Shown here: positions 37,711-51,130 of the stretch, piece by piece
Layout: every line of letters starts with the position of its first letter
How positions within the stretch are numbered: position 1 is the stretch's first letter
The notes under the pieces: generated by a model
Database searches by the model: none
What the model was told of the DNA's origin: nothing
What the model saw: only the letters and a program-made list of their open reading frames with translations
Program-made: the position numbers and the translations under genes
NCBI GenBank assembly: GCA_031761405.1
Contig: JASEVX010000005.1
Coordinates: forward strand, 6,717,724 to 6,781,723
Reading direction: 5' to 3'
Length of the DNA: 64,000 nt
From: Serripes groenlandicus
Lineage: Eukaryota; Mollusca; Bivalvia; Cardiida; Cardiidae

Positions 37711-38459
37711 AAGGGGCATAATGGTGTCAAATTCCGATAAAGAGTTTTGGGACTTGTCCAGCAAGGTCATTTGATGATGTCTAATAGGTGTATGAAGTTT
37801 TAAAGCAATAGCATCTGTGGTTTGTGAGAAAAAGCCTTGCATGCAAAACTTTAACCAAAGTTTCTAAGTCCAAAAAGGGGCATAATTGTGTCAAAATCTG
37901 ATATAGAGTTATGGCACTTGTCCTCCAATGTCATTTGATGATGTCCAATAAGTGTGTGAAGTTTCAAAGCGATAGCATCCGTGGTTCTTGAGAAAAAGCC
38001 TTGCGAATAGTCGAGCTAAAAATGAACATAAACGAGTAAAATGTAGGAAATAAACGGTAAATACCTGTAAAGGAGCAAGTGAACACTCTTACGAATAAAT
38101 CTTTAATGTCACGAGCAGGAATAGGTTCGTGCGCGTGCGCGAATTAGCTCGTGCATGTGATGACGTGTACGACATATGAAGAGGTGAAAGGTGAAATGTT
38201 AGAGGTTAGATAAGAACACCAAGAGAAAGTTGATGCAACACATCAATGTCGCCGGAAAATGTAATAACACTTACATTATAGTAGTTGAAAAAACAGTTAT
38301 CAACTGAGGGGCATATTGGTACATAAGGTGTGGGGTCAAGTGGAAATGTATCAAAACTTGCATTTTTTTGTCAACGAAGTACGATTTATGAAATATGGAT
38401 TTCCGGCGATATTGATGCGTTGCACCAACTTTCTCTTGTGTTCTTATCTAACCTCTAAC

Positions 38460-39676
38460 ATCCCTATGTGTCATACTGCCATAGAGTGACAAACAGAAGT
38501 GGTCCATTTGTGTCATACTGCCAGAGTGATGGACAGAAGTGACCCATACGTATCATACTGCCATAGAGTGATCCCTAAGTATCATATTGCCATAGAGTGG
38601 TCCTAATGTGACATACTGCTATAAAGTTATGGACAGAAGTGATCCCTATGTGTCATATTGCCATAGACTGACGGACAGAAGTGATCACTATGTGTCATAC
38701 TGTCATAGAGTGACAGACAGAAGTGATACTGCCATAGAGTGACCCCTATGTATCATATTGCCATAGACTGACAGACAGCAGTGATCCCTATGTGTCATAC
38801 TGCAATAGACTGACGGACAGAAGTGATCCCAATGTGTCATACAACCATAGACTGACAGACAGAAGTGATCCCTAAGTGTCATTATGCCATAGACTGACGG
38901 ACAGAATTGATCAATATGTGTCCTACTGCCATATAGTGAAGGACAGAAGTGATCCCTATGTGGCATGTTGCCATATACTGACGGACAGAAGTGATCCCTA
39001 TGTGTCATACTGCTATAGTGACAGACAGAAGTGATCCATATGTATCATACTGTCATAGAGTGACAGACAGAGTTATCCATATGTGTCATATTGCCATAGA
39101 CTGACGTACAGAAGTGATCCCTATGTGTCATACTGCCAAAGAGTGACGGACAAAAGTGATCCGTATGTGTAATATTGCCATATAGGGATCCATATGTGTC
39201 ATATTGCTACAGACCGACAGACAGAAGTGATCCCTATGTGTCATACTGTCATAGAGTTACGGACAGAAGTGATCCCTATGTTTCACACTTCCATAGAGTG
39301 ACAGACAGAAGTGATCCCAATGTTTCACACTTCCATAGAGTGACAGACAGAAGTGATCCCTATGTTTCACACTTCCATAAAGTGACAGACAGAAGTGATC
39401 CCTATGTTTCACAAATCCATAGAGTGACAGACAGAAGTGATCCCTATGTTTCACAAATCCATAGAGTTACGGACAGAAGTGATCCCTATGTTTCACACTT
39501 CCATAGAGTGACAGACAGAAGTGATCCCAATGTTTCACACTTCCATAGAGTGACAGACAGAAGTGATCCCTATGTTTCACACTTCCATAGAGTGACAGAC
39601 AGAAGTGATCCCTATGTGTCATACTGTCATAGAGTGACGGACAGAAGGGATCCCTATGTGTCATATTTCCATGACA
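38460..39676 (+). repeat. 42 bp minisatellite, about 28 units
   Basis: Consensus unit reads GTGACAGACAGAAGTGATCC followed by CTATGTGTCATACTGCCATAGA. The first half is diverged with short gaps; from about 39240 to 39660 the units are near-perfect 42-mers. Because 42 is a multiple of three, long frames stay open (206 codons at 39175-39795 plus; several minus). These are not supported as genes. Confidence 0.93.
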
Positions 39677-40165
39677 GGCATCACAAAAACAACAACAAAT
39701 ACTCAGTTCTATTAATACCAAACAGGTTTATTATCATAATAATGGATAATTTATACTATTTTTTGCTACACAATAATACAGTAGTTATCATATAAACAAT
39801 AGAAAAAAAACATCACTGTACAAGACATGTTTTCAATTAATCCTTTTGGTGAAAATTATCAGACACAGTCCTAGAACAGCAATGGCTTCATGTGTTTATA
39901 TTGCGATTGATGTTTCTAAAACGTTTATTGTTGGTTTCATTAGAACCATCTTGCGATAATTCTAATGACTACCCTCAATTAACACTTTCACACATGCACA
40001 CACTATTTGAAGCATCTGCAACAGACGATTTTTGAAAATAAAAAATTTGCTCACTTTTTTCACGTTGACCCCACAAGTTTTAACTCTAGTCAACAATTGT
40101 ACTCTCTTTTACAGAGATATTTTAAATGTTCAGCTGAATATTTCTAAGTTGTCTGCTGCATGCTT

Positions 40166-40383
40166 TTCCCTTTTCCCACCTATGGAGACATTTTGACACA
40201 TCTACAGCAGACGACTTTTGAAAACATAATGACAAAAGAAGAAATTGCTCAAAATGAGCAATTTCTCCTTTTGACGCAATGTTTTCAACTTGTTTTTTTA
40301 TCATTTCTAGAGATTTTCCAGATCTTGAGTTAATGTTTTCAAAGTTGTCTGCTGTAGATTTGATGAATGTGGGAAAGGGTTAA
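40166..40383 (+). mobile_element. TTAA-MITE copy
   Basis: CTTTTCCCACCTATGGAGAC, ACAGCAGACGACTTTTGAAA, central ATTGCTCAAAATGAGCAATT hairpin, AAGTTGTCTGCTGTAG and GTGGGAAAGGGTTAA. Confidence 0.75.
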
Positions 40384-42024
40384 GTTCATTTGTATTGCCT
40401 AGGTCTGTGCTGATGGTGATACAATAATGCATTAGCACATTTAACATCAAGTAACTTGCTTATAAGATTGATAAAAACGGTAGTCTGTATCAAAGTTGGT
40501 TTTATAAATAACTGGCATATTTCATGTTTAACAAATTTGAACAATAAAACCCTGCCCAAACCAGATCAAAGACAAATGGCGACTCTAAGGTAAATTGCCC
40601 GGAATATTTCGGTAACCAAAATATAATCAAAACAATTGCATAATTTTTATATTTTTACACATAAATGTATTAATGATCAATTTCAATATTTATCTGAATA
40701 TCTTTTATCATTTCATATCTATTTCGAGAGAAAAAACCCAGAAACCTCAGGTTTTGAAATAAAGTTAATTGTTTTTCGCCACTAATTTCAACTGATTTCT
40801 TATATTCTGAAAAATTAAATTAAAAAACCCATATTTACCATTTGCCACCAGCATACATGCATGTGTATACACAGACACTTTGGGAAAACCTTGTACGACA
40901 TTATTTAAATAGCCTAAAATAAACACTTAATTCAACGATTCAACGATATGAGCAATAAGCTAAGGCACGCAGTAAGACACAGTAAGACAGCTGCTTTTCA
41001 AAGCTTATTTCAAGGAAGCAGTATCTTCACATCCAAATTTTAAACATCTAATTAGCACACAAACACCTTAGCCATGTTTTGCAAATCCGAGTCATCACTC
41101 AGTTAACATTACATGAGACCAATTTCTCATGGTATGATTCCCTTGTATAAAATGTCATAATAAACATGAATTGCATATTTGGCAGAGGTAAATTATTGTT
41201 CCTGCCAAAGGTCAAGAGAGGTCAAGGACACAGTGGAAAAAAGAAGACAAAAATGTGTTTTTCTACTGAAAACCTGACCTTTGTCATAAAATTATCTAAA
41301 TTTTTAAATTTTGTCATGACTTGTCTAATTTGACCTTGTCCTTTTCATGGTTTTATATCTTAAAGAAAATTTGACCTTTAACATAGCTGGCTCAGTAATT
41401 TATAACTCATAAGGGGTTAAACATGGCATGGAAATCAAACCCTCCTTTAACCATTCTTTTAAAACATTGTTCTACATCACTTTACTGTTTGCATGATAAA
41501 ATCTTTTTAAGGTCATCTTTAAAATTAATTTGAGGAAATAAATTTAACATCTGAAAACATTGAGGTATAAGGAGAAATTGCACATTTTAATGAACTTCTC
41601 CTTTTCCCAAGATGCTTTCAAAAGATGTCAAACTAATTTGTACAAGAAGAACTTGTGGCTACACACAGTAGTGACATTAAAATAGAGCTAGTCTTACATA
41701 TTTTCCAAAAAGTATTCTTCCGGAAAACCTACCCTGAGGGAAAAACATCCGCCTCATTTCCTCAGAAAGAATGCATCAATTTCCTAGATACATTTCCCAG
41801 GAAAGAAACAGTAAAATGTAAGTTATATATACAATACTGACTAGTGTAAAGTAATAATAATACATATTTATACACATTGTGAGCCCACATCTGCAGATTT
41901 GGGGTGTTTTTGAATATGCATACAGTGAAGACCCGGGCGAGCCTGTGTATAGATACACATTCAGACTTCAGACCTCTAGATAAGGGGAGTTTTTTTACAT
42001 TCTAAAATCCTTATTTTTTCCTCT
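40384..42024. other. Gene-free AT-rich interval
   Basis: No gene, tRNA or clear repeat recognised apart from weak MITE-like fragments near 41570-41630. Confidence 0.4.
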
Positions 42025-42095
42025 AACCCTATGATGTGGGTACTCAAATGAATCGTCTCAATGAGACAATTCTTTTGAGTACCCTCATCATAGGG
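42025..42095. repeat. Palindrome/hairpin
   Basis: CCCTATGATGTGGGTACTCA and its near-inverse TGAGTACCCTCATCATAGGG flank a short loop that itself contains TCTCAATGAGA. A shorter relative is at 49444-49489 (CCCTATGTTG...CAACATAGGG). Confidence 0.65.
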
Positions 42096-42267
42096 TTTGG
42101 TTGGATGATAAGAGAGATATTGCATGGGAAAGAGCTGTTATGAAGGTCTAAATGCATCTTTCTGACAGGAAACAGGAAGTGTAGCCATGTGTTGTATTCA
42201 CCAATGTAACTTTAAATGATGTCCAACCATCTGGCTATGTAACCCCAAATCTGAAGATGCCGCCCAT

Positions 42268-42496
42268 TTAACCCTTTCCCTCATATAGACGCTTTCTGAC
42301 GCCTCTGCAGCAGACGGCTTTTTGAAAACATAGTGACAAAAGAAGAAATTGCACAAAACGTGCAATTTCTCCTTTTGCCACAATGTTTTCCACTTTTAGT
42401 CATAGGTTAACCATTTAATTATAGAGATATTCCATTTTTGACAAAATATGTTCAAAGTCGTCTGCTGCAGAATTGTCGTATGAGGGAAAGGTTTAA
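42268..42496 (+). mobile_element. TTAA-MITE, near full length
   Basis: TTAACCCTTTCCCTCATATA to GTATGAGGGAAAGGTTTAA; central AAATTGCACAAAACGTGCAA palindrome. Confidence 0.85.
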
Positions 42497-43052
42497 CACA
42501 TTATAAGACACACAGATTCACCACACTGAAGCAATGTTTATTTTCACCCTCAGTAGAAAAGAAGTGATTTTTGAAAATGATGTGAAAAAAGATTCCTTTA
42601 CTCTGATCAAATGCAATGGATGCAATGCCAGCATATTTGATCAAACAGAAAATATTTTCAAAAGAGAAGTCCTGATATTAAGATGGAGCCAGTATATCAG
42701 ATAGAAAAGAGAATAAGGTCTTGAAACTATATATAACATTCATGGAAAAGCAGCCATTTTTTATTGCAACAGAAATCTCTTATGTCCGATTCTAACAACT
42801 TTGATGAGCCTGTCCAAGAGGTTTTGAGAAGAAATGTCCTGTAGTAATAAATTTGAACCATGCATACACAAGTCTCTGGTATGCAGTTTATGTAAAACCC
42901 CTTTTCAGACAAGCTCAGAGGATGTAGTGCAAAATAAAAGCAAAACAAAAACGAAACTACGAAATAATAGAACTCAGACAGTAAGAAGCAAAACAAAAAA
43001 CACAAAAGGTTTACCATAATATGAAGCAAACACAATAAGAAATGGTTTCTTA

Positions 43053-43285
43053 TTAACTCTTTCCCTCATATGACAATTCTGCAGCAGACGACTTTGAACA
43101 TATTTTGTCCAAAAAAAAGGAAAATCTCTATAATTGAATGGATAACCTATGACTAAAAGTGAAAAAACATTGTGACAAAAGGAGAAATTGCTTGTTTTGA
43201 GCAATTTCTTCTTTTGTCCCTATGTTTTCAAAAAGCCGTCTGCTGCAGAGGCGTCAGAAAGCGTCTATATAAGGGAAAGGGTTAA
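43053..43285 (-). mobile_element. TTAA-MITE, full length
   Basis: TTAACTCTTTCCCTCATATG to TATATAAGGGAAAGGGTTAA, reverse orientation (CAATTCTGCAGCAGACGACT end first). Confidence 0.85.
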
Positions 43286-43737
43286 ACCTTTCCACAATAC
43301 AGATGCAATTTGACACATCTGCAGAATAATGGACAATTTCTCTCCTCCTTTCACTTCATGTTTTCAACTATTTATCAATAATAATTATAATTCTTTCTTT
43401 TATATAGAATTTCAATATTTTTGCCTAGATATTATATGTCATACCAAACTGCAGAATGTATAAATGGGCAAAGAGTTAATAGAATGCTCTCCTTACACTC
43501 TTCCAACTTAATTAATTTCGAAAACTTGAAAAATCAAAACAATGTAAGTATGGGGAAAAAACAATTTCTTGATAGCTTTCTGAATAAGAAAAGGAATAAA
43601 TCATTTTCCAGGCAAAGTTTCCATTAAAAGTTAAACAATTTTTCAAAGCAAATAAAAGCCTCAGATCCAACATGTCATCTGAGGTATAAACACTCAATTA
43701 GGGCAAGATAATAAAACAACAAATGATTTATAGGACT

Positions 43738-43877
43738 TAACCCTTGCCCACATACAGGCCTCTAAAAAAATTATGGCAAAAGGAGAAATTGCTCATCATG
43801 AGCAACCTCTCCTTTTCCAACAATAATTTCAACTTAATTCAATTGCTGCAGATTTGTTGTTTATGGGACGAGGTTAA
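43738..43877 (+). mobile_element. TTAA-MITE, shortened degenerate copy
   Basis: CTTAACCCTTGCCCACATAC, GAGAAATTGCTCATCATGAG, TTGCTGCAGATTTGTTG. Confidence 0.6.
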
Positions 43878-45300
43878 TAGAACATCCAATTTGCATTAGA
43901 CATTGGCTTATCCTACACAGCTGTATTCATTTATTTGCTTTGACGTTACAGAATGGGGGAATTAAGCACGCCTTAGGTATAAGAAAATCAAACTCCAATA
44001 TCTCAATAGAAGAAATTTCTTAATGTAATATGTGTTTCTCTTGGTCTTAAAAATTGGTGCTGCATTTCCATGAATGTTCAAACAATTAATTTGGTAATTC
44101 AGAGGTTTCCACATTTAAGAAAATCTAACATCAAATTACAAAAACAACCGTTTTCTTAACAGAAAATACAAAAATACACGGAAAATCCAGGGAAACCATG
44201 GAAAAACCATGGGAAAAAACATGAAATTTAATGATAAGATGCAGAAACTCTGAAAATGGTCCGAATCCTCAGAACTATTCCAGGGTGTTCACAGAACCGT
44301 TCCAGATTGTCCCAAAGTATCCCTGGAAAGTTGTCCGAATACTCCGAGGATTTTCCGGGGATTTTCGTTAAGAGTCCCCGGAAAAGCTACAGCCGGGTGT
44401 CCATAGGAACATGTGTGCTGCCTGCCAATGAGTCGGTGAAAATGTGACAGGACAGATGACAGAGAAGTCATCCTTATGTGTCTCCCTGCTAAGGTAAGCG
44501 ACACAATAATGAGATCATGTGAAATAACCATGATACATATTCTAGATTGACAGATAACAAGTCACATGTCCAGCATGTCACATGTGAACAGTTATATGTC
44601 AGTGTTAACACAAAGATCGAATATAACTGTTGCTGCTTAACACTAATTTATTTTTACCAATTCTTATGTCTTATAATGGAACACATGCCAAGTTGGACAT
44701 TCAAAACTTATTGACATAAAAGTCAAAAAGTTTTGTGAAAATCTGTAAGTTTGAGAATCATTGCGATGACAACAGTTACATCAGCTCTTTTAAACACATA
44801 CAAAAACCATCATGTTATAAGTCAAACATTCTAAAACTACAAAACTTCAATCAGAGATGACATCTTTTTTGTATTTTCTTAAAACACCCAAAAGTTTCCA
44901 ACTGATGCAAACACTAGATCCAGCATGTCACCTAGCAACAGAACCTGGTCAATCAGAATTAACATTATATGAAAACCAAGATTTTATAATTTCAATGGCT
45001 TTTATGAAATACTTTTTCGGAACACACCATGAAGGGTCATAAGTGCTCAATATGAGCAATAAATACGATTTCCAAAGGTTAATTTCACCCTTGTGTGGCC
45101 CATTCAGAGTACATATTTGTGTATCAAATCATTAAGCCTTGGTTTTCATATGACAATCCACTTAATTAATCAGTCGAGAATGCAATCAATTGAAGACTTT
45201 TCAAAATGTTTACAACAAAACACAAAACCGTCATGTCAACAATTAAAGTTCTGTTCCACAGCATATGAGCCAGAAGCAAGAAAATACTGGCATAGATGTA
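43878..45300. other. Gene-free interval
   Basis: No gene recognised. A fragment reading GACAGATGACAGAGAAGTCA at 44453-44485 recalls the 42 bp minisatellite unit; similar fragments sit at 34312-34345, 51310-51350 and 57727-57765. Confidence 0.4.
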
Positions 45301-45483
45301 TACATATTAATGCTTTCCAAAATACAACAATTCTGCAGCAGACGATTTAGTAAACATCTAAGCAAAAATATGGAAAACTTACAATGTTTTCAAATGTTGT
45401 CTGCTGCAGAGGGATCTAAATGCCTCTGCATTTTGGGAACAAGATAACCAACTCTGATTCTGAATTCCTCCAAATTGAACATT

Positions 45484-45689
45484 TTCCCACATACAGATGC
45501 TTTCTGAAGTCTCTGTAGCAGACGACTTAAAAAAGTGTTCTGGCAATTTGAGAAATTGAGCAATTTCTCTATTTGCCAATTAAATAATTACACATGTACT
45601 TTCTTTAATAATGATTTTCCATATTTTGCTGTACTGTTTTAGGAGGCGTCAATGTTGTCTGCTGCAGATGCATGTGGGAAATTGTTAAG
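45484..45689 (+). mobile_element. TTAA-MITE, degenerate copy
   Basis: CCCACATACAGATGCTTTCT, GTAGCAGACGACTT, TTGAGAAATTGAGCAATTTC, TTGTCTGCTGCAGATGC. A further internal fragment lies at about 45330-45420. Confidence 0.65.
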
Positions 45690-45759
45690 GCTAAAAATGA
45701 TGGTGGGTTGGGATGGCAAGATTTAGCGTAGGCATAAAGTGACCCCTGAGGTAGTGGAT

Positions 45760-46095
45760 CTAAAATCAGTCCGACCATTGTGAAAACCCACAGTTAAGTA
45801 ATTACAATCAGTCCGGCCATTGTGAAAACCCAGTTAGGCAATTACAATCAGTATGGCCATTGTGAAAACCCACAGTTAGGTAATTACAATCAGTCTGGCC
45901 ATTGTGAAAAACCAGTTAGGCAATTACAATCTGTCTGGCCATTGTGAAAACCCACAGTAGGCAATTACAATTAGTCTGGCCATTGTGAAAAACCAGGTAG
46001 GCAAATACAATCAGTCAGGATATTGGGAAAACTCACAGTTAGGCAATTACAATCAGTCGGGTCATTTAGAAAACCCAGTTAGGCAATTAAAAACC
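45760..46095 (+). repeat. Minisatellite of about 39-43 bp, about 8 units
   Basis: Repeated GGCCATTGTGAAAACCCA followed by CAGTTAGGCAATTACAATCA. Alternate units lack the short ACAG stretch. Confidence 0.85.
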
Positions 46096-46871
46096 CACTG
46101 CATTCTTCTATGGCTGTATTTTGTGATATAACAGTTATCCCGAGTTTTGACTAGAAAACGAACTTGGAAGATCCAGAGCAAACTGCACTCAGACACATGC
46201 TGATCTGGATCTTTACTTATCGCAAAGACTTCATGGATATAAAAAATTAGTTTGACAAGGCCAAAATGTTTTCAAAATGAGAGTTTCTTTTATTTAAAGA
46301 CACAATACTTAAATGACAACTTTTGGAAGCCAAGACAATTTCTTTACATGCATTATTTTGAACAAAATGGCAGATTTTTTTTAATATTTATTTAAGAAAT
46401 GTGTGATGTGGCTGGGACGTAGGGGAGCTTAAAATTAACTCAAAGTAGACTCTGACCAAAGTGCATATATATACTAAAAAGTATAATATATGCAATCTGA
46501 CAGGAGTATACACTGTTTGCAGAGACTTTTAAGATTCTCCAGTAAGGCAAAATAGAACTTGGCATTTTGATAACTTCAAAATATATAGACTGTTAACATC
46601 AGTAGATAATCTTTAAACTTCAACAAGAGCAAACCGTATATTACAAGTAGATACATGTATGTACACAATTATATTGATAAATAGGAGGACTGTTTAAATT
46701 TTTACATTTTTACATATTTTGTCTACTCTAATAATCTCATTTCAATGTTTGTTTGACTAACTACATGTGCTTAACTCATTCTCACATATAGACACAATTT
46801 GAAACATTTGCAGCAGATAACATTGTAGCAAAAGGTAAAAATACAATGTTTACATTAACAGTATATTCTGT

Positions 46872-47101
46872 TTAACCCTTTCCGTCATACGACAATTCTG
46901 CAGCAGACGACTTTGAACGTATTTTGTCAAAACATAGAAAATCTCTGTAATTGAATGGATAACCTATGACAAAAAGTGGAAAACATTGTGGCAAAAGGAG
47001 AAATTGCACGTTTTGTGCAATTTCTTCTTTTGTCACAATGTTTCCAAAACGCCGTCTGCTGCAGAGGCGTCAGAAAGCGTCTATATGAGGGAAAGGGTTA
47101 A
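46872..47101 (-). mobile_element. TTAA-MITE, full length 230 bp
   Basis: TTAACCCTTTCCGTCATACG to TATGAGGGAAAGGGTTAA with TTAA at both ends; central AATTGCACGTTTTGTGCAAT. Confidence 0.88.
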
Positions 47102-47213
47102 TTAACTATTAACCTGGTATAACATCTTAAGAATAAGAAGTCAAAACACCTGGACAATTGTAGGAATGGTAGATTTGCTTGTTTGGAGCAATTTCTCCCT
47201 TTCCATGAATGCT

Positions 47214-47323
47214 TTAACCCTTTCCCTCATCTAGACGCTTCCTGACGCCTCTGCAGCAGACAGCTTTTTGAAAACATAGTGACAAAAGAAGAAATTGCTC
47301 AGAACGATGAGGGAAAGGTTTAA
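47214..47323 (+). mobile_element. TTAA-MITE, internal-deletion derivative of 110 bp
   Basis: Both TTAA ends are present (TTAACCCTTTCCCTCATCTA ... GATGAGGGAAAGGTTTAA), but the second arm after the central hairpin is missing. Confidence 0.78.
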
Positions 47324-50040
47324 GTAATCTGATGCAATGGTGTCTAAAGTGTTTTAGAGAAAAGTTGTTAAAACCTCCCTCACACTATGATGTCCGTAAC
47401 TCTATACTGTCCAGAAAATGAAATTGTTATCACCGAACATCAAGTTGAAAATACAGGAAATAAAAATTTAATAAAGGCACTAATCAGTAATTAACACCAT
47501 TCTAGGAATCTAAAGCTTTTTTTCAGTTGCTGTATCACTTGCTGCTTTTCATATTTCCTATTAAATCTAATTATGAGCCTGTTTTATTGTCTACCTTTTT
47601 TTTTTTTTAAATCCAAGACTCGCATTATTATAAAAGCACTTTCTTCTTCAGAAAAAGGAAAATATGTTAACAACAGTTAAATTACATAAAAACAATTAAC
47701 CTTTTCTGTTAAAAAAAAAGAACTAGTCCCTTCATAAAATGATTCCAGTGTTTTTCCAAGCGCATTGAGAAATGTTTCAATGTAATTACCAGTTTTTTCA
47801 TTTGCTGTTCGTCCGGTAATTACTAAACATGTCAACATATTTCTTATCTTTTTACATTAAATAATCCCGACTCGATGAAAACCGACCATAGGGTGTGTTT
47901 AACCAGTGTAGATTCAGATCAACATGAACATCCACACAACTTGATCTGGACTGTTCACAGGTGCTGGTAAGGTGCTCCAGACGAACAGTTGACTTTTGGA
48001 TCAGATGGCAAGGACGAACAGGTAAATCTCTTCTTACACCTGTCATAAATCTGTTAATGTTGGTTTTCTTGGAGAAAGTCTCATATTTACATTTGTATTT
48101 GGAAAAACCTAGAATGATAACTTTCACAAGGGAAACATTCCACACTATACATTTGAACAACATGGGCGTTAACATATAAATAACATATACATATCACTTT
48201 AACACACCAACTTTGATACAGAAAACTTAAACTAAGCAAGCTACATGATAATTTGTTTGCATTATTGAATGGCTAACATTCTAGCATGTATAACAACATT
48301 TAATTGATCCTTTATCGGACACAAACAACTTTGGGTATCACTGCAGTAATTACCTGTGAAAACATAGCAGGAAATAGAGAAATTGCATATAATATATAAT
48401 TCTCTTTTCAGACAAAATTGTATGCATGTTTTAAGATTACATTTGTGATCTCAAATTATTTTATCTATTTTGGCCTTATCTTAAACGGATTACCTTTGAC
48501 CCTTTGCAGCAGATTAGTTTTGAAACATGGTCGGAAAAGGAGGAGAACTTGTGAAACAAATTCGTCTTTTTCCAACGTTTTTGTTTTTTTCTCCATATTA
48601 AATATATATCACTTGGCTAGACACTTGTTTCACTCATTGATATGTTCTGCGCTCACACCATTAACAATAATACCATATGAGGGAAATGATTGGTGGAGAT
48701 TTCATTCATTATATTAGTTAAAGGATCAACAAAACCTGGTTATACAGCTGTGATACTAAGCCATTATAAGTTTTGTCTGGTGACCAGTCTATGAATACAG
48801 TATAAGAATTAAACAAGCTACTTTCAACCAAAAAAAACCACCTCTTTCTGCAATTCTCTCACTCTAATTTCTAAACAAAAAATGCACGCTATCTATGTAG
48901 TACAGAATTACAAAATGATATAGTAATATATTGACTAATTATTACTCAAACAAAATTTGATAACTCAAAGAAATCACATACAAGAAAAGCTCTTGCTTAT
49001 TTTTTCAAAGTACATTCAAGACATGCTTTTAAGTAAATTAAAACTCCATGAATGATTTAACTATTTTCTTAATATGCAGTTTTGGACTCTTTTCAATTGA
49101 AAGCATCTCAACAAAAGCATAGAAAATCTGGACAAATGAAAGTGCCTATGAGACACAAAAGAGTGACAGATTTAAAGAGTCAATCATTCACCACCAACAT
49201 ACATTAGCTCAGAAATTTGACTCTCATTTGAACAGTTTGAAAAGTGAAATATAAAAAGTTATAATGAAAATACAATTTCTTTGAACACTTTTAAATAAAA
49301 TGACAACAATGCAATTGACCAAGGTGTAGATGTATGAGTATGAACATGAGGTCTAACTGTTGGTATGGTTATGACCAGAGGTCAAGATAAGGAGGGGTAT
49401 TCAGCTCTTTTTCCCACAATTTCTCTCTTATTGTTAAAGCAAACCCTATGTTGTGGGTACTCACCCACAACATTATCAACATAGGGTAAGAGGGTAAATT
49501 GATTGAATGATGTTTAACGCCGTTTTTAACATTTTCTCAGTCATATCACGGCGGCCAGTTCGTCTATTGATGTATTTCCTTGTTTTCTCAAACCAGTACT
49601 CCACACAACAATCTGCTAAAGCAACTGGCTGCTTTTCCGCATAGACTTAGCCCATTGGTGGAAGACGACCGATGCATGTCGCATTGTAAGAGGGTCAAAT
49701 AAGGATTTAAGAACGTGCAAAACGCCCCTTATCTAGAGCGCTGTATGACTGTGCGAACACTTCCTATTTGTCTACATTTTTAGCATTGTTTAAACCTAAA
49801 TTCTCATTTGTCCAGATTTTCCAATCTTGAGATGTGTAAAAGCATAAGAAGATGGTATATCGGGTATACATGACATTTTATCCGAGAATAAATTACATTT
49901 TGTTTGTTAGTATATAGGGGGGATAGAACTATAATATGATAAACATACATAGAGGAAAGTAGATGTCAGTATAACATTCAAGGTGAACAATAGTTATCGT
50001 AGGACAAATAACCGCCATTTATTTTTTTTAGCCGAGATCT
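47324..50040. other. Gene-free interval
   Basis: No coding exon recognised on either strand. Holds the SINE at 49499-49690, a palindrome at 49444-49489 and weak MITE remnants near 48505. Confidence 0.4.
49499..49690 (-). repeat. SINE copy (second family)
   Basis: TTGATTGAATGATGTTTAAC tail end, TCATATCACGGCGGCCAGTT, AGCAACTGGCTGCTTTTC and TAGCCCATTGGTGGAAGACG; antisense relative to 62165-62462. Confidence 0.7.
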
Positions 50041-50306
50041 TTAACCCTTTCCCAGATACAGTTGACATTTGAAGCTTTTGAAGCAGACTATTTCTAAAAA
50101 TAGCATGCATAGAGTATAAAACTGTCACATTAGATAAACGGTCAATAAATTTGCAGCAGATGACTTTGAAAACCTCCATGCAAAAATACAGGAAATCTCT
50201 ATTAATGAAAGTGTAATAATTGGATATTATTGAAAACGTCGTGGTAGAACTTGTCAAAATGTTTTCAAGGAGGCATTAAATACATCTGAAAGTGGGAAAG
50301 GGTCAA
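50041..50306. mobile_element. TTAA-MITE, diverged copy
   Basis: TTTAACCCTTTCCCAGATAC to AGTGGGAAAGGGTCAA, with GCAGCAGATGACTTTGAAAA in the middle. Confidence 0.65.
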
Positions 50307-50611
50307 CAGCATTTTGATGGCTCCTGCTAAACGTTCGCAACTAGATGAACCTCTCAATTTAGTTAATATATCAAACTTGTCAGTAGCAAAGTAGGTTTCA
50401 TCTTTCGCAAGCTTGTGAAAGAAAACAGTCATACACTGTGTTATGTGCTTAATGCAACATAGTTGTCACCTGATGTTTTACAATTATATTGCATAAACAT
50501 TTTCCCTGATATAGATCAACTTTGACACCTTTGAAAACACTGTGGAATAAGAGGAACTTTCTCCAAACAAACTCCTGTTTTCTTTGTACACAATGTTTTC
50601 AACTGGGTATG

Positions 50612-50841
50612 TTAACCCTTTCCCTCATATAGATGCTTTCTGACGCCTCTACAGCAGACGGCTTTTTGAAAACATAGTGACAAAAGAAGAAATTGCACAT
50701 TTTGTGCAATTTCTTCTTTTGCCACAATGTTTACCACTTTTAGTCATAGGTTGTCCATTCAATTAAAGAGATTTTCTATGTTTTGACAAAATATGTTCAA
50801 AGTCGTCTGCTGCAGAATTGTCGTATGAGGGAAAGGGTTAA
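50612..50841 (+). mobile_element. TTAA-MITE, full length 230 bp
   Basis: TTAACCCTTTCCCTCATATA to GTATGAGGGAAAGGGTTAA; lies just downstream of MYPT terminal exon 2. Confidence 0.88.
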
Positions 50842-51130
50842 CTATGCTTGCAGTTGTCTAAATTATACATTATTTAAGTCAGAATGTTTTCAAAAACAGA
50901 CAACTGTAAAAAAAACTCACAGGGTCAAGTCCTAAAAATTGTATGCATAAATTGATTTTGTGATAAAGAATAAGTGCTACATAATTATGAAAATGACTGA
51001 CAAACAAGATAGAGCACTTTTGCAATCATCCAATAATAATCAAACAGCACTGAACATGACGGCATGAAACATTTCTGGCAGCTTTGGGACTTCATGTACA
51101 CGGGGCTAACTTGAGATCCTTTTACCCCTC

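Noticed and set aside
38460..39676. CRISPR-like array of short direct repeats
   Set aside because: Units are contiguous without unique spacers and the DNA is eukaryotic; a minisatellite.
39175..39795. 206-codon open frame with 14-residue repeats
   Set aside because: It is produced by the 42 bp minisatellite, whose length is a multiple of three; no start context, splice site or non-repeat domain supports a gene.
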